From: Ruminococcus sp. UBA4321
GTDB lineage: Bacteria > Bacillota > Clostridia > Oscillospirales > Ruminococcaceae
DNA: 14,534 nt
Reading direction: 5' to 3'
NCBI GenBank assembly: GCA_002393815.1
Contig: DGUB01000026.1
Span: 1-14,534, forward strand
Numbering within the stretch: the first letter of the stretch is position 1; each line of letters starts with the position of its first letter. Positions 13,633 through 14,534 of the stretch are shown in pieces. The position numbers and the translations under genes are program-made. The notes under the pieces are model-generated. The model did not search any database. It saw only the letters and a list, made by a program, of their open reading frames with translations, and was not told where the DNA came from.

Positions 13633-14412
13633 TTATCCGGCAGATAAAAAACTTTGCAGAAACGCGGAATTTAATGGGTTCCAGCCGGGATTGCGGACAT
13701 CCGGAAGAGCAGCGGCTTTCTGTTCGATAAGCGTGAACTGCTGCTGAATCCATCTGTCGAGTTCCGGATTTTTCGCACCTGTGCCGAGTTCGGAAACAGC
13801 CACCTTGATTTCCAGAAGATTATCAATCAGGGGGGCGATTTCAAGGGCTTCGGGGCAGTGACGCAAATCCTCGAAGAGCATCGGCGGAGGAGTCAGGTGT
13901 TCGAGAATCCATGCACAGGCTAACAGCGGACGAAGGACATAAAAATATTTTTTATATTTCACCTGTTCTTTTTCGCAGTAGGCGTGATAATTATGCTTTG
14001 CCGTCGAAAGATAATGATAACTTCCGGCTTTCGGCAAAAAATAGGAATTTATCAGGGGTTTGAGATTCTGAAAATACTCACTTGTCCGGTAGACTATCGG
14101 CGAAGCAGTCCACTCGAATACAGTCGGATTGGATTTATATAATAATTTCAGCATTTTCTGGAAATCCCATCCGCTGACATCGAAAACATCATCCAGCTGA
14201 TATTCAATGACATCTCTGCCGGGACTGAGCTTTAAATATTCGTCTTTTTCGCGGACATAGATAAATCTGACATCGAAGTCGCTGTCTGGGGAAGCGAATC
14301 CCCACGCACGTGAACCGGATTCGACAGCGTGTAAAACCCGGACATGTTCCTGCTGTTCGATTTGGGAGAGTTTGAGAACAATCTGCTTTTTGATTTCAGT
14401 TTCGTTTATCAT
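13633..14412 (-). CDS. RlaP-type predicted nucleotidyltransferase
   Basis: This 259-residue protein is of the polymerase-beta nucleotidyltransferase superfamily. Residues 30-50 hold VESGSRAWGFASPDSDFDVR: the Gly-Ser motif (33-34), then Asp45 and Asp47 as metal-binding DxD. This form, with SRAWGF and a long helical C-terminal region, is that of Pfam PF10127 (RlaP/YcgL), named for association with RNA ligases. No RNA ligase is in the window. The ATG at 14412 is chosen because the upstream 20 codons run back through a terminator hairpin. Its binding site (GTGAT) is poor and no promoter is visible, so expression may be low. Substrate and product are unknown. Confidence 0.8.
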   Translation of the reverse strand: MINETEIKKQIVLKLSQIEQQEHVRVLHAVESGSRAWGFASPDSDFDVRFIYVREKDEYLKLSPGRDVIEYQLDDVFDVSGWDFQKMLKLLYKSNPTVFEWTASPIVYRTSEYFQNLKPLINSYFLPKAGSYHYLSTAKHNYHAYCEKEQVKYKKYFYVLRPLLACAWILEHLTPPPMLFEDLRHCPEALEIAPLIDNLLEIKVAVSELGTGAKNPELDRWIQQQFTLIEQKAAALPDVRNPGWNPLNSAFLQSFLSAG

Positions 14413-14433
14413 AGATATCACATCGCTTTCATG

Positions 14434-14464
14434 AAAAAAGCCCTGCCGTAACTGACAGGGCTTT
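14434..14464 (-). terminator. Rho-independent terminator of the right-edge gene
   Basis: On the minus strand AAAGCCCTG (14464-14456) pairs with CAGGGCTTT (14445-14437) across a 10-nt loop, and the T run extends to 14434. It lies between the stop codon at 14482 and the nucleotidyltransferase start at 14412, so it ends the transcript entering from the right. Confidence 0.88.
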
Positions 14465-14481
14465 CTGTACAAAATTTAAAA

Positions 14482-14534
14482 TTATTTTTTATCCGGAACG
14501 TGATAGTTCTTATTGAAATCGTTCTTGATAGCCT
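14482..14534 (-). CDS. C-terminal end of an unidentified gene (partial)
   Basis: The minus strand reads AIKNDFNKNYHVPDKK followed by TAA. The frame is open to the window edge, and the stop lies 17 nt before the terminator hairpin, as expected for a real gene end. Sixteen complete codons are too few to identify the family. Confidence 0.6.
   Translation of the reverse strand, partial: AIKNDFNKNYHVPDKK

Noticed and set aside
14413..14472. 20-codon N-terminal extension of the nucleotidyltransferase
   Set aside because: It would be translated through a terminator hairpin belonging to the gene on the right, and the conserved protein starts at MINETEIKKQ.
1895..14534. Frequent TTCCGG/CCGGAA words on both strands, suggesting a dispersed repeat or uptake-type signal
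   Set aside because: They fall within codons in several frames (Pro-Glu, Phe-Arg, Ser-Gly) of highly conserved genes and fit codon preference. A count against a codon-shuffled genome would be needed to claim more.
1..14534. CRISPR array, insertion sequence or toxin-antitoxin pair
   Set aside because: No regularly spaced direct repeats, no transposase, and no typical two-gene toxin-antitoxin layout were seen. The PIN-like gene has no small antitoxin partner next to it.

Overview
The window looks like chromosomal DNA of an anaerobic, gut-type Firmicute (Clostridia, probably Oscillospiraceae/Ruminococcus-like). The grounds are strong AAGGAGG-type ribosome binding sites, near-consensus TTGACA-N17-TATAAT promoters, moderate GC, a decayed spore-coat/manganese-catalase (cotJC) fragment, and an agmatine-to-carboxyspermidine polyamine route typical of gut Firmicutes. 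The genus is inferred and not proven.

Left part (1-1860): an accessory, scar-like region. A leftward consensus promoter at the edge serves a gene outside the window. Two rightward genes of phage type follow: a tail-type lysozyme with a Cpl-7 wall-binding domain, and a DUF1492/sigma-region-4-like regulator. After them come a cotJC fragment cut at both ends, a stretch matching the 3' half of a serine-type tRNA, and a strong terminator. No integrase, capsid or packaging gene is visible, so this looks like a prophage remnant or domesticated phage genes.

Middle (1871-4816): a potassium-uptake operon with a perfect promoter, a 5' UTR hairpin, a two-lobed TrkA starting at TTG, and TrkH. It ends at a hairpin shared with the convergent operon.

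Right part (4787-13629, minus strand): one long co-directional cluster, apparently a single operon of about 8.8 kb from a perfect extended -10 promoter. In transcription order it encodes arginine decarboxylase, a macro-domain protein, a zinc-ribbon protein, an aminopropyltransferase (SpeE), an AT-rich 102-residue protein, carboxy(nor)spermidine dehydrogenase, carboxy(nor)spermidine decarboxylase, agmatine deiminase, N-carbamoylputrescine amidase and a PIN/NYN-like protein. The metabolic genes together give arginine -> agmatine -> N-carbamoylputrescine -> putrescine -> carboxyspermidine -> spermidine. The unexpected parts are SpeE without a visible AdoMet decarboxylase, a macro domain with Cys in place of the usual catalytic Asp, and three genes of unknown role (zinc ribbon, AT-rich gene, PIN/NYN protein) carried in the operon.

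Right edge (13633-14534): a RlaP-type nucleotidyltransferase without an RNA ligase partner in view, a minus-strand terminator, and the last codons of an unidentified gene. The strongest candidate for something undescribed is the expanded polyamine operon. The sequence does not prove a new system.
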